From assembly GCF_023715145.1 (NCBI RefSeq), contig NZ_JAMBNP010000011.1, positions 1 to 64,000 on the forward strand: a stretch of DNA of 64,000 nt. Direction: 5' to 3'. Position 1 is the first letter of the stretch, and each line of letters begins with the position of its first letter. The notes under the pieces were generated by a model that saw nothing but the letters and a program-made list of their open reading frames with translations, ran no database searches and was not told where the DNA came from. Source of the stretch: Paenibacillus glycanilyticus. Lineage in GTDB: Bacteria; Bacillota; Bacilli; Paenibacillales; Paenibacillaceae. Shown here piece after piece: positions 7,442 to 14,605 of the stretch. The translations under genes and the position numbers were made by a program.

Positions 7442-7912
7442 ATGCAGGTTATTAAATATCTATGCTTGGTCTTATTGATTGTTGTACTCTCTGGATGCAA
7501 TAACATTGACAAATCAACAATAAATTCTTATTTATCTCTGATGGGAGAAAGTGAAACATGGAAAGTAGAACAATATAAAATCTCCATAACCTCGGAAATT
7601 CTTAAAGCAGGCAACGGAATTCTAAAAATAAAAGATAAAAAACAATATACTACTGATTTTTTCGATCTCGAAGTACATGCTGTCATGAATAACGACGATA
7701 GGGTTATACAGAAAAAAACAATAACAGGGAGAGAAAATCTAACAGATGTGACGACTGGAACAATTGAAGGCGGTATGTACTTAGATAAAGATGGAAAAGC
7801 ATTCGTATCAGATAACATTAGTGAGGTTTATATGATTGTTGAGTGGCAAAACATGAACAAAGGCAAGAGGGTAATAGAAAGAATTGATTTATTTAAACGG
7901 TCATTAAAGTAA
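7442..7912 (+). CDS. Predicted lipoprotein (156 aa)
   Basis: Lipoprotein signal peptide MQVIKYLCLVLLIVVLSGC with lipobox L-S-G-C and Cys 19. The mature domain contains WKVEQYKISITSEILKAGNGILKIKDKKQ and is beta-rich; I do not recognise a family. GAGGTGACA lies before ATG 7442. Its stop codon is the TAA of the downstream repeat (AAAGTAACGGAGAACGATAG), so gene and repeat share bases. Confidence 0.75.
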   Translation: MQVIKYLCLVLLIVVLSGCNNIDKSTINSYLSLMGESETWKVEQYKISITSEILKAGNGILKIKDKKQYTTDFFDLEVHAVMNNDDRVIQKKTITGRENLTDVTTGTIEGGMYLDKDGKAFVSDNISEVYMIVEWQNMNKGKRVIERIDLFKRSLK

Positions 7913-7985
7913 CGGAGAACGATAGTTCAGCCGTCCAGGAGCAGTTTGCCACAACGGCAGCTGCTCTATTTTTATTAACGCAACT
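7904..7985 (+). repeat. Array intergenic repeat, copy l with terminator
   Basis: Left block TTAAAGTAACGGAGAACGAT-AGTTCAG includes the upstream stop codon; hairpin GAGCAGTTTGCC...GGCAGCTGCTC at 7939-7966; then ATTTTTATTAACG as a degenerate right block. Confidence 0.85.
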
Positions 7986-8043
7986 TTCCAGGTAATGGAA
8001 ACGTAAAATAGGCAGGAAATTATTCTAAAGGAGGATAGTTGAT

Positions 8044-8262
8044 ATGAAACCGAATCAATCAGTATTTCTTCTCTGCAGTCTTATCATCGGCATACTCATC
8101 GCGCTTTCGCCCGTTATAGTGACAGGCAACTGGTACGATACTACACATGTCATGGGGGATTTATTGGTTGCTGAATTTATTCTAAGAACCCTTGCAATTG
8201 TTATCGGACTACTTGTTATCTTTAGTGGGTTAAAGAACTATTTTCTTTTTAAGGATAAATAG
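8044..8262 (+). CDS. Small two-helix membrane protein (72 aa)
   Basis: Two hydrophobic helices (about residues 7-27 and 44-62) separated by a short polar loop GNWYDTTHVMG. AAAGGAGGA precedes ATG 8044. Family unknown. It is a single gene between repeat copies l and m. Confidence 0.75.
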   Translation: MKPNQSVFLLCSLIIGILIALSPVIVTGNWYDTTHVMGDLLVAEFILRTLAIVIGLLVIFSGLKNYFLFKDK

Positions 8263-8300
8263 CAGGACACCCTTCTCATTCTACTTCAGGTGGGGATTAC

Positions 8301-8380
8301 GCTGGAGACGTTAATAGAACGTACCATCGAGCAGTTTGCCGCCGGGAGATGCTTTTTTTCATTATTAACGGGCAGATTAC
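8301..8380 (+). repeat. Array intergenic repeat, copy m (degenerate left, clear right block)
   Basis: GCTGGAGACGTTAATAGAAC resembles the left block, GAGCAGTTTGCCGCC...GATGCTTTTTTT the hairpin and T run, and ATTATTAACGGGCAG the right block (ends 8375). Confidence 0.6.
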
Positions 8381-8438
8381 GCTTGTAACACGATGTATAC
8401 TTTTTTTAATACATGAAGTAAGGGAGCAATTGCTCACT

Positions 8439-8650
8439 GTGACTGTAAATAAGAAGACACCAGAAGTCCCGGCAAAAAATCAAATAAGCTGACCGGTCAT
8501 CAACAAGTGCTTGAATTTCTAAATCATCTAGAGTTTCCCTTAAAAGAGGAAATCGAAGAAGTACGGAACATCATATTAAGCGCCAATGATTCCCTTACCG
8601 AAATAGCTCCAACAATTGGTATCATCTGAATGGTGATAATCAATTGACCT
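8439..8650 (+). pseudogene. Frameshifted remnant of a DUF1801 (YdhG-like) gene
   Basis: GTG 8439 opens VTVNKKTPEVPAKNQ, then stops. From 8483 in another frame the text continues NKLTGHQQVLEFLNHLEFPLKEEIEEVRNIILSANDSLTE, ends at TGA 8627, and a third frame gives NGDNQLT. Together these match the N-terminal half of DUF1801 proteins with at least two frameshifts and an internal deletion where HIKWNAPSF is normally found. The rest is missing. A degenerate repeat (copy n, GCAACAGGGAACTTTTAGCT, about 8673-8692) follows. Confidence 0.75.
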
Positions 8651-8729
8651 AGTTTATTATGCTATTTTTAGTGCAACAGGGAACTTTTAGCTCTTTTCCT
8701 TGTCTAATAGGTTGGAAGGACGGGATAAT

Positions 8730-9260
8730 ATGGAGTCTGGATACTTGAAGTATATCCAAGAAGTCGACAGTACGGAGCTATATAATCTAATGACCCAATA
8801 CGGGGATGATGTATGGCGATACGCCTACGCGTTAACCAACAATTATGAGCAGGCAAGCGATATTGCGCAGGAAGTGTTTATTAAGGTCCATCTCAACCTG
8901 TCTACATTCCGTGGTCGGTCATCTTTTAAAACTTGGCTATTCTCCATCACCCGAAATCTGGCGATTAATGAGCTGAAGTCGAATTATGTTCGAAGAGTTC
9001 TACTGTTCGGGCAGGTCAAATCGCTCCAGACCACGCAATCTGCTGAGGGGGCGTATATGGCTAGTCAAGCAGCTGAGGAAATACGAGCTATTGTTATGGG
9101 GCTGTCACGCAAACTTAGAGAGGTACTGCTGCTGCAACTGGAGCATGATATGTCAATTCATGAAATGGCACAACTGCTGGAGATATCCGAAGGAACGGTC
9201 AAATCCAGACTGAACAGGGCACGTAAACAAGTCGAGAAGAGATGGAGGGAATCGAAATAA
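8730..9260 (+). CDS. ECF-type RNA polymerase sigma factor
   Basis: Region 2 is seen as DVWRYAYALTNNYEQASDIAQEVFIKVHLNLSTFRGRSSFKTWLFSITRNLAINELK and region 4 as LSRKLREVLLLQLEHDMSIHEMAQLLEISEGTVKSRLNRARKQVEKRW, a complete group IV sigma of 176 residues. I prefer ATG 8730 (GGAAGGACGGGA just upstream) over TTG 8700. Its TAA overlaps the ATG of the next gene, which suggests translational coupling to a membrane partner that may act as anti-sigma factor. No target promoter is identified. Confidence 0.93.
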   Translation: MESGYLKYIQEVDSTELYNLMTQYGDDVWRYAYALTNNYEQASDIAQEVFIKVHLNLSTFRGRSSFKTWLFSITRNLAINELKSNYVRRVLLFGQVKSLQTTQSAEGAYMASQAAEEIRAIVMGLSRKLREVLLLQLEHDMSIHEMAQLLEISEGTVKSRLNRARKQVEKRWRESK

Positions 9261-10162
9261 TGAACAGAGAGAAGTCTCATTGGACAAACTTAGTCAAGGC
9301 AAGCTCGGCCAGACAGGGTGTGTTTTCGGAAGAAATGAAGGAAGCTGTGATCAACCAGATCCAGCAGAAGCAGAGGGGGAGACATCCTTTTTCTTATATC
9401 GCAATTCCTTTACTTGGTCTACTGCTGTGCCTCTTCTTTCTTCCTTTTATTGATCGTGAATTGGCAGGTGGTTTATCCTCAAAAACAGCCTCGCCGGTTG
9501 ATCACAAGATAGCCCTGCATTATGAGCCTGCGAAAAATTTGACCGTAATTCCGGAGTCAGATAAAGGTATTCGAAGTGCGACTTTGCGGCTTATACCGCT
9601 ATCCTCCGTCCATATCAACAATGCCGTAACCATTAATACTCTACTCAAGTATGTAGATTACACCAAGCCAGGTGATGATTCGATCTCCTATTTTGGATTC
9701 GCGCTCTCTAACCAGTTCAATTTGGTAAATCAGGAGTTTTATGAGATCGGTTACGGAAAAATGAGTGATCTAATGGTTCAGGAGAGTGACGCCTTTGGAC
9801 TGTCGAGTCTCAGAATGGACGGGAAATGCGGTCCGGACAGAAGATGCGTATATTGGCTCTCTATTGATCAGGATAAAGTTACAGCGTACGAGCAATTGGA
9901 TGCGTCTACGATCTATGAGCAGGATCTGGATGGTGATGGCAGAACTGAAGTAATCGTCTTGACCTATGCTAGCGATATTTATGTTTATAAATATATAACT
10001 GGTCAAATTCAGTCGGTGCGTGTACAGGACGCACTAAGAGCCGAGTATGGAGAAACGGTTACCTATAATCCGCAAAATAAGGAGTTTTGGGTAACAAGTG
10101 GGAAAGTTACGAAGAGATATCAGTATACAGATGAAGAAGATCAACTAGAGCAAGTTAATTAG
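9260..10162 (+). CDS. Membrane-anchored anti-sigma-like protein
   Basis: About 300 residues. A cytoplasmic N-terminus of about 50 residues (SHWTNLVKASSARQGVFSEEMKEAVINQI) resembles the sigma-binding tail of ECF anti-sigma factors, followed by one transmembrane helix (FSYIAIPLLGLLLCLFFLPFI) and a large outer domain. The outer domain has an acidic YEQDLDGDGRTEVIVL calcium-binding-like/FG-GAP type motif. There is no zinc-binding HxxxCxxC. ATG 9260 overlaps the sigma stop by one base. The anti-sigma role is inferred from position and topology. Confidence 0.7.
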   Translation: MNREKSHWTNLVKASSARQGVFSEEMKEAVINQIQQKQRGRHPFSYIAIPLLGLLLCLFFLPFIDRELAGGLSSKTASPVDHKIALHYEPAKNLTVIPESDKGIRSATLRLIPLSSVHINNAVTINTLLKYVDYTKPGDDSISYFGFALSNQFNLVNQEFYEIGYGKMSDLMVQESDAFGLSSLRMDGKCGPDRRCVYWLSIDQDKVTAYEQLDASTIYEQDLDGDGRTEVIVLTYASDIYVYKYITGQIQSVRVQDALRAEYGETVTYNPQNKEFWVTSGKVTKRYQYTDEEDQLEQVN

Positions 10163-10391
10163 GTTTAAAGATATTTATATCCACCCGGAAAGTAGAATTT
10201 CAACATCTAATAAGCTTTATGATATTGAGACTGAGACTTATGCTGTGAATATATACCGTATGGGTGATATCACAGATGAAGCGGATAATAGTGAACTGAA
10301 CGAACGGGAGGATAGTTTAAGATCATTCACGCTGAACCCTAAAGTTTTTTGCGGAATTCCTTGCAGCGAATGGGTTTGTGTATGGTTGTAG
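10163..10391 (+). pseudogene. Unassigned start-less coding remnant
   Basis: A frame is open from about 10165 to TAG 10389 and reads RFKDIYIHPESRISTSN, then KLYDIETETYAVNIYRMGDI and a hydrophilic C-terminus. It has no in-frame start codon or ribosome site near its beginning. The composition looks protein-like. I do not recognise the family. It fits the stump of a former cassette or the 3' part of a lost gene. Confidence 0.35.
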
Positions 10392-10538
10392 ACTACACAA
10401 TAATGAAGAGGACATCGGGGGCAGAGAAGCTGCCTACTAGGCTGAAAAAGTCAAGAATGAATGCTGGGTGAACGTTGCCGAAGCGTGTTTGAATGTAGTA
10501 TAGTTGGAATGAAGTACGTAAAAGGAGGTGAAGGTAGG

Positions 10539-10682
10539 ATGAATCGAGAGCGCGTGAATAATCAAGTGAGCCGGCTGCCCATCGCGATGGCTGGCATCGT
10601 TCATGGTTATAAGCAAGACGGGAGAAGTCTGTCCATTTTTAACCATACGATTTCACAACTCGCGAAAAGGCTCCTACCTTAA
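10539..10682 (+). CDS. Putative 47-aa leader peptide of the ABC-F gene
   Basis: ATG 10539 has an excellent AAAGGAGGTGAAGG ribosome site. The 47-codon product (MNRERVNNQVSRLPIAMAGI...) ends at TAA 10680-10682, just ahead of a Rho-independent terminator (10705-10738) and the ABC-F gene. A well-translated short open frame plus terminator before an ABC-F gene is the arrangement of ribosome-mediated attenuation known for vmlR-like genes. It could instead be a small functional protein. Confidence 0.55.
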   Translation: MNRERVNNQVSRLPIAMAGIVHGYKQDGRSLSIFNHTISQLAKRLLP

Positions 10683-10704
10683 CCTGAACGGATCGATTCG
10701 GAAA

Positions 10705-10738
10705 GGGCGTAGGGAATTTTCCCTGCGTCCTTTTTTAT
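10705..10738 (+). terminator. Intrinsic terminator / possible attenuator before the ABC-F gene
   Basis: Hairpin GGGCGTAGGGA-ATTT-TCCCTGCGTCC followed by TTTTTTATTT, ending about 40 bp before ATG 10780. The position between leader ORF and main gene suggests conditional termination. Confidence 0.8.
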
Positions 10739-10779
10739 TTGGTTGATGACGGTAGGGCCTCGCACTTGGAGGAACCCTC

Positions 10780-12693
10780 ATGTTAACGATAAATTGTCAA
10801 AAAGTAAAAAAATATAACGCCGCCCATCTTGTCTTGGAAAGCGTAACCTTCGAGCTGAATCACGGCGAAAAGGCAGGGCTTGTCGGTCGCAATGGGTGCG
10901 GCAAGACGACGTTGCTACGCATGATCGCCAAGCTGGAGGTTCCGGACGATGGCATGCTGACCGTACGGAAGAACGCGCGTATCGGCTATCTCAGGCAAAT
11001 CCCGGACTTGGAAGCGGGCATGACCGTTCTGGAAGTGCTGGCGAATGGCTTCCGGGAGCTACTCGCTTGCCGGGAACGGATGACCTTGCTTGAATCAGCG
11101 ATGTCATCGCCGGAACTGGCTCCGCAACGATTAGAGGATCTGCTGGTAGAGTATGCAAAGCTGCAAGCACGCTATGATCGGGATGGGGGTTATGAATTCG
11201 ATGCCCGCATCGATCAGGTCGCGGACGGTTTGCGCATCCCGAGGTCGTGGTATTCCCGGGCTTACGATTCGTTGTCCGGCGGGGAACGAACGAAGGTGGG
11301 TCTCGCCTCGCAACTTCTGACGGAGCCCGAGCTGTTGCTGCTCGACGAGCCGACGAACCATCTCGATATGGCTGCCGTTGAGTGGCTGGAGGAATTCCTG
11401 CTGAAATACAGGGGAGCTTGCCTCATCGTTTCACATGATCGCTACTTCCTCGACAAGGTCGTTACGAAGATCGTGGAGATCGAGGACGGAGAATCGACCG
11501 TGTTCCATGCAAACTACATGCAGTACTTGAAGGAAAAGGAGGAGCTACTTCTCCGACAGTTCGCCGACTATCAAGAGCAACAGAAGAAGATCAAGAAAAT
11601 GCGCGAGACGATCAAGCAGCTGCTCCAATGGGGGGGAATCGGCGATAACGGGAAGTTCTTCCGAAGGGCGGCCAGCATGCAGAAAGCGCTCGACCGCATG
11701 GAGAAGTTGAAGCGTCCGGCGATCGATCGCAAGGAGGCCGAGTTCGGGCTGCGGCCTTCCGAGCGTTCCGGGAAACAAGTCGTCATCCTCGATGGTGTGG
11801 AGAAGCGTTATGGGCCGAAGACCGTTCTGGCGGGTGTATCGGGAGAGCTTCATTATGGCGAGAAAGCCGTGCTAATCGGGAATAATGGCTCTGGCAAGTC
11901 GACCCTGATGAAGATCATGCTTGGAGAGGTTACCGCAGACGACGGAGTAGTGCGGCTCGGCTCCCGAGTCAACGTCGGCTATCTCGCTCAACAGCAGCTG
12001 CCGGACGATCCGGAACAGTCCGTGTTGGATTACTACCGGGGGGGAGCCGGACTAGATGAAGGTGAAGCTCGTAACCGGCTGGCAGCCTACCTGTTCTATG
12101 GTGCTGACGTATTTAAGCCTATTCGTCTGCTCTCAGGCGGAGAATGGACTCGTCTAAGGTTGGCGCTGCTCGTGCATAGGAAGCCTAACCTGCTTATTCT
12201 GGACGAACCGACCAACCATATGGATATCGCATCGAGGGAAGCGCTCGAGGAGGCGTTGGAGGATTTCCCAGGAACGATTCTGATCGTGACCCACGACCGG
12301 TATCTCATGAACAGACTGGCCCGCAAAATCTGGGAGTTGGAGCAAGGTCGTCTCTCGATGTATTTGGGCGGCTTCGATGATTATAAGGCGGAAAGCCGGC
12401 GAAGGAATGCCCCGTCCGTCGCAGGCGATGCAGAAGATCGGCAGAGACAGCGGTCGGAACCGAATCGAACGGTCGCGATCAGAAGCGAGAAGGGTAGTCA
12501 GTCAGGCAGGAAGCTCGATGAGGAGATCGAAGAGACGGAACGACGGCTGGCAGAGCTCGATGCCGCGCTAGGTGAACTGGGGCAAGACGCGGAAGCGGTA
12601 TCCCGATTGGAGAGGGACTGGACGGAAAGAGAGATTCTTCGGGAGCGACTGGATCAACTGATCGAGCGTTGGATGGAGGTACAGGGGGAATAG
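10780..12693 (+). CDS. ABC-F family ATPase (ribosome-associated, possible antibiotic resistance protein)
   Basis: 637 residues with two ATP-binding domains and no transmembrane segments. Domain 1 has Walker A GRNGCGKTT, signature LSGGERTKVGLA and Walker B LLLLDEPTNHLD; domain 2 has GNNGSGKST, LSGGEWTRLRLA and LLILDEPTNHMD. Between them is the charged linker KEKEELLLRQFADYQEQQKKIKKMRETIKQ that forms the P-site tRNA interaction arm, and a basic coiled-coil tail closes the protein. ABC-F proteins remodel the ribosomal exit site and some give resistance to macrolides, lincosamides or pleuromutilins. The leader peptide and terminator upstream favour a drug-inducible role. Subfamily not assigned. 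Confidence 0.93.
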   Translation: MLTINCQKVKKYNAAHLVLESVTFELNHGEKAGLVGRNGCGKTTLLRMIAKLEVPDDGMLTVRKNARIGYLRQIPDLEAGMTVLEVLANGFRELLACRERMTLLESAMSSPELAPQRLEDLLVEYAKLQARYDRDGGYEFDARIDQVADGLRIPRSWYSRAYDSLSGGERTKVGLASQLLTEPELLLLDEPTNHLDMAAVEWLEEFLLKYRGACLIVSHDRYFLDKVVTKIVEIEDGESTVFHANYMQYLKEKEELLLRQFADYQEQQKKIKKMRETIKQLLQWGGIGDNGKFFRRAASMQKALDRMEKLKRPAIDRKEAEFGLRPSERSGKQVVILDGVEKRYGPKTVLAGVSGELHYGEKAVLIGNNGSGKSTLMKIMLGEVTADDGVVRLGSRVNVGYLAQQQLPDDPEQSVLDYYRGGAGLDEGEARNRLAAYLFYGADVFKPIRLLSGGEWTRLRLALLVHRKPNLLILDEPTNHMDIASREALEEALEDFPGTILIVTHDRYLMNRLARKIWELEQGRLSMYLGGFDDYKAESRRRNAPSVAGDAEDRQRQRSEPNRTVAIRSEKGSQSGRKLDEEIEETERRLAELDAALGELGQDAEAVSRLERDWTEREILRERLDQLIERWMEVQGE

Positions 12694-12710
12694 CCGGCAT
12701 TTAGAATAAA

Positions 12711-12748
12711 GGGGCTGTGTCAAGGGATGTCCCGAGAGACAGCCCCTT
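12711..12748 (+). terminator. Terminator hairpin after the ABC-F gene
   Basis: GGGGCTGT...ACAGCCCC stem with a 20-base interior containing GGGATGTCCC; T run poor. The stretch 12694-13046 holds only this hairpin and repeat copy o. Confidence 0.6.
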
Positions 12749-12805
12749 ACTTGCCGTTACAGACAGCACGGTGAACCGTATCACAAGTAGTGGTAACAGT
12801 ATAGT

Positions 12806-12897
12806 TGATTAAGCTCCCTCGGTGAACGATAGTTCAGAAACACTATAGCAGCCGGCGTATTACGTTCGGCTGCGTTTTTGTTGAACGAAAGGGCAGA
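12806..12897 (+). repeat. Array intergenic repeat, copy o (near-complete)
   Basis: Left block TTGATTAAGCTCCCTCGGTG-AACGATAGTTCAG, hairpin GCAGCCG...CGGCTGC at 12848-12873 with TTTTT, right block GTTGAACGAAAGGGCAG ending at 12896. Confidence 0.8.
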
Positions 12898-13046
12898 AGA
12901 GTAGTTCAACAGCCCAAGGAAACATAAACTAACAACTGGGTAGAAATAAAGAACGGATGGGACCTACGTAATTTAGTACTGCTTATCACAATAACATCCT
13001 GATACAATTGAGGAGAGGAGAACGCGTTTATAGGGGGATGTGTTTG

Positions 13047-13412
13047 GTGAATAACAGAGTAGTTATAAGCCTAACTTCTGGTACCGCAGTGACTGCCTCT
13101 TTACCTTTGATACTTTTGACCTTCTTCTCAGAATCCAAATTGAAGTTTTTGGACTATCTCTTCGCTGTTCTGTATGTCATGTTATTTGTTATGACTTATG
13201 GTTTGTTGGTTTCGTTACTTGCTTTAAGAATAGCAAAATTGAGAAATGTAAGGGCAACGGGTATACGCTTTTTGATTATGACATTTTTCGGTGTATTACC
13301 TTACTTTTATGACCACTCTCTAGGATACTGCTCAATCATTGCCTCAATTCAATACTTTGGCTTCAACGAATTGCTATACAGAATACCAACGAAAAGATAT
13401 CATTCCCCATAA
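13047..13412 (+). CDS. Small integral membrane protein (array cassette)
   Basis: About 121 residues with three to four hydrophobic helices (VVISLTSGTAVTASLPLILLTFF, LFAVLYVMLFVMTYGLLVSLLAL, FLIMTFFGVLPYFY). GTG 13047 is chosen because AGGGGGA at 13032-13038 is well spaced; ATG 13038 is too close to that site. Family unknown. It lies between repeat copies o and p. Confidence 0.7.
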   Translation: MNNRVVISLTSGTAVTASLPLILLTFFSESKLKFLDYLFAVLYVMLFVMTYGLLVSLLALRIAKLRNVRATGIRFLIMTFFGVLPYFYDHSLGYCSIIASIQYFGFNELLYRIPTKRYHSP

Positions 13413-13414
13413 CG

Positions 13415-13503
13415 GCATTACTCTATCTGGGAACGATAGTTCCAAACAAACACGACAGCAGCCAAAAGTAAACGGGTGCTGTTTTTGCTGAAGTAACGGG
13501 CAG
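13415..13503 (+). repeat. Array intergenic repeat, copy p (near-complete)
   Basis: Left block TTACTCTATCTGGGAACGAT-AGTTCC, hairpin ACAGCA...TGCTGT at 13455-13482 followed by TTTT, right block GCTGAAGTAACGGGCAG ending at 13503. Confidence 0.85.
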
Positions 13504-13544
13504 CATTCTTATAATGAAGAAATGCGAGGTTTGAGAAACAAAAA

Positions 13545-14117
13545 GACTCCTTGGTATGATGTATGAGGATCCCAGATGCTCGCCAGCGACCGGATCCAAA
13601 TACAAACCAAGGAGACTACAAAATGAACGTATTAATCAAATTACTTCTTCTACCTTAATTGTCGGTGTAGACATTGCTAAATTCAAACACGTTGCTCGAG
13701 CACAAGACTACCGCGGAGTCGAGCTCGGAAGCCCATTACGTTTGAGAACAATCGAGAAGGCTTCGAAATGTTCGTAAGCTGGTTCGAAAGATTGCGATGG
13801 AGCAGGATTTCCAGGACGTTGTTGTCGGCATGGAACCGACTGGGTTCTACTGGCGGAACCTGGCCCATTTTCTAAGAGAACAGCACGTTACGTGCGCTGT
13901 GGTTAATTCACTCCACGTGAAGAAAAGCAAAGAATTGGATGACAATTCACCAACCAAGAATGACATCAAAGATGCTAAAGTCATCACACAGCTTGTCAAA
14001 GACGGAAGATATGCTGTACCCAACCTTCCCCAGGGCATCTATGCCGAACTAAGGGAAGCGATGAAAAATCGCGATCATCTGTCGACTGATCTGCGTGTGG
14101 TGCAAGGCTGCGTCCAT
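13545..14117 (+). pseudogene. Decayed, truncated IS110-family element
   Basis: A left-end hairpin has arms AGACTCCTTGGT (from 13545) and ACCAAGGAGACT (near 13617), followed by ATG 13623. The coding text needs several frame changes: a missing GAAC right after the start, a break after GSPLR, and another before EQDFQDVVVGMEPTGFYW. It then reads NLAHFLREQHVTCAVVNSLHVKKSKELDDNSPTKNDIKDAKVITQLVKDGRYA, clearly the DEDD domain of a different IS110 subgroup from the element at 1138-2340. It stops at VVQGCVH near 14117, where GNAT sequence begins. Confidence 0.85.
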
Positions 14118-14122
14118 TTCAG

Positions 14123-14368
14123 TGGGTTGCCGTTAAGCCGCAATATCAAGGACTAGGGCTTGGTAAAGCGTTAATTGCGCAAGGCGTGAGACATATGATC
14201 AATCTAGAAGGCGATCAGATAATGTATATGCCTACATCAACATGCGCTTATAAAGCAATAAAACTATATAAATGGGCAGGATTTGAGTTAGAACTTAATG
14301 AAGATGCACCAGGAGGTTATAAGAATCAAACTGTACAGGCATTGGAACTTTTAAGAGGCCATACATAA
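14123..14368 (+). pseudogene. GNAT acetyltransferase, 3' remnant disrupted by an IS110
   Basis: Open from TGG 14123 to TAA 14368: WVAVKPQYQGLGLGKALIAQGVRHM, then TSTCAYKAIKLYKWAGFELE. The first stretch is the acetyl-CoA binding motif A (Q/R-x-x-G-x-G/A) and the second the motif B region of GNAT proteins. The N-terminal half is gone and IS110 sequence abuts directly. It is flanked by repeat copies p and q, so the original cassette was a GNAT gene into which the IS jumped. Confidence 0.8.
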
Positions 14369-14377
14369 GTCATACAT

Positions 14378-14470
14378 TGTTGAAGTAACGGAAAACGTTC
14401 AATATACAGCGGCAGTTTTGGACTTCATATCTGAATCCAAGGCCACCGCTGTTTCTATTTTTAAGCAGTC
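14378..14470 (+). repeat. Array intergenic repeat, copy q
   Basis: GTTGAAGTAACGGAAAACGTTCA joins the right-block text to the left-block text in one stretch; long imperfect hairpin ACAGCGG...CCGCTGT (from 14405) followed by TTCTATTTTTAAGCAG. It shows that left and right blocks share the core GAAGTAACGG. Confidence 0.7.
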
Positions 14471-14546
14471 TAATCGTGCACCGGACGTTCGTTGAAATCG
14501 ATGACAGCAGTCATCAGACCGGAGATTTTCGTTGTAAAATAGAAGG

Positions 14547-14600
14547 AGACCCTTCCGGTTGGATATTGTCCAGACGGAAGGGTCCGCATTTTTCTGTTTA
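14547..14600 (-). terminator. Terminator of the SLH esterase gene
   Basis: Stem GACCCTTCCG...CGGAAGGGTC with a 17-base loop just beyond the stop codon at 14606. A T run lies on the + strand side and a weaker one on the - strand, so it may work in both directions. Confidence 0.65.
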
Positions 14601-14605
14601 CGCTT

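Noticed and set aside
261..8380. CRISPR array interpretation of the regular repeats
   Set aside because: Repeats are separated by whole genes rather than short spacers, copies are divergent, and no cas genes are present.
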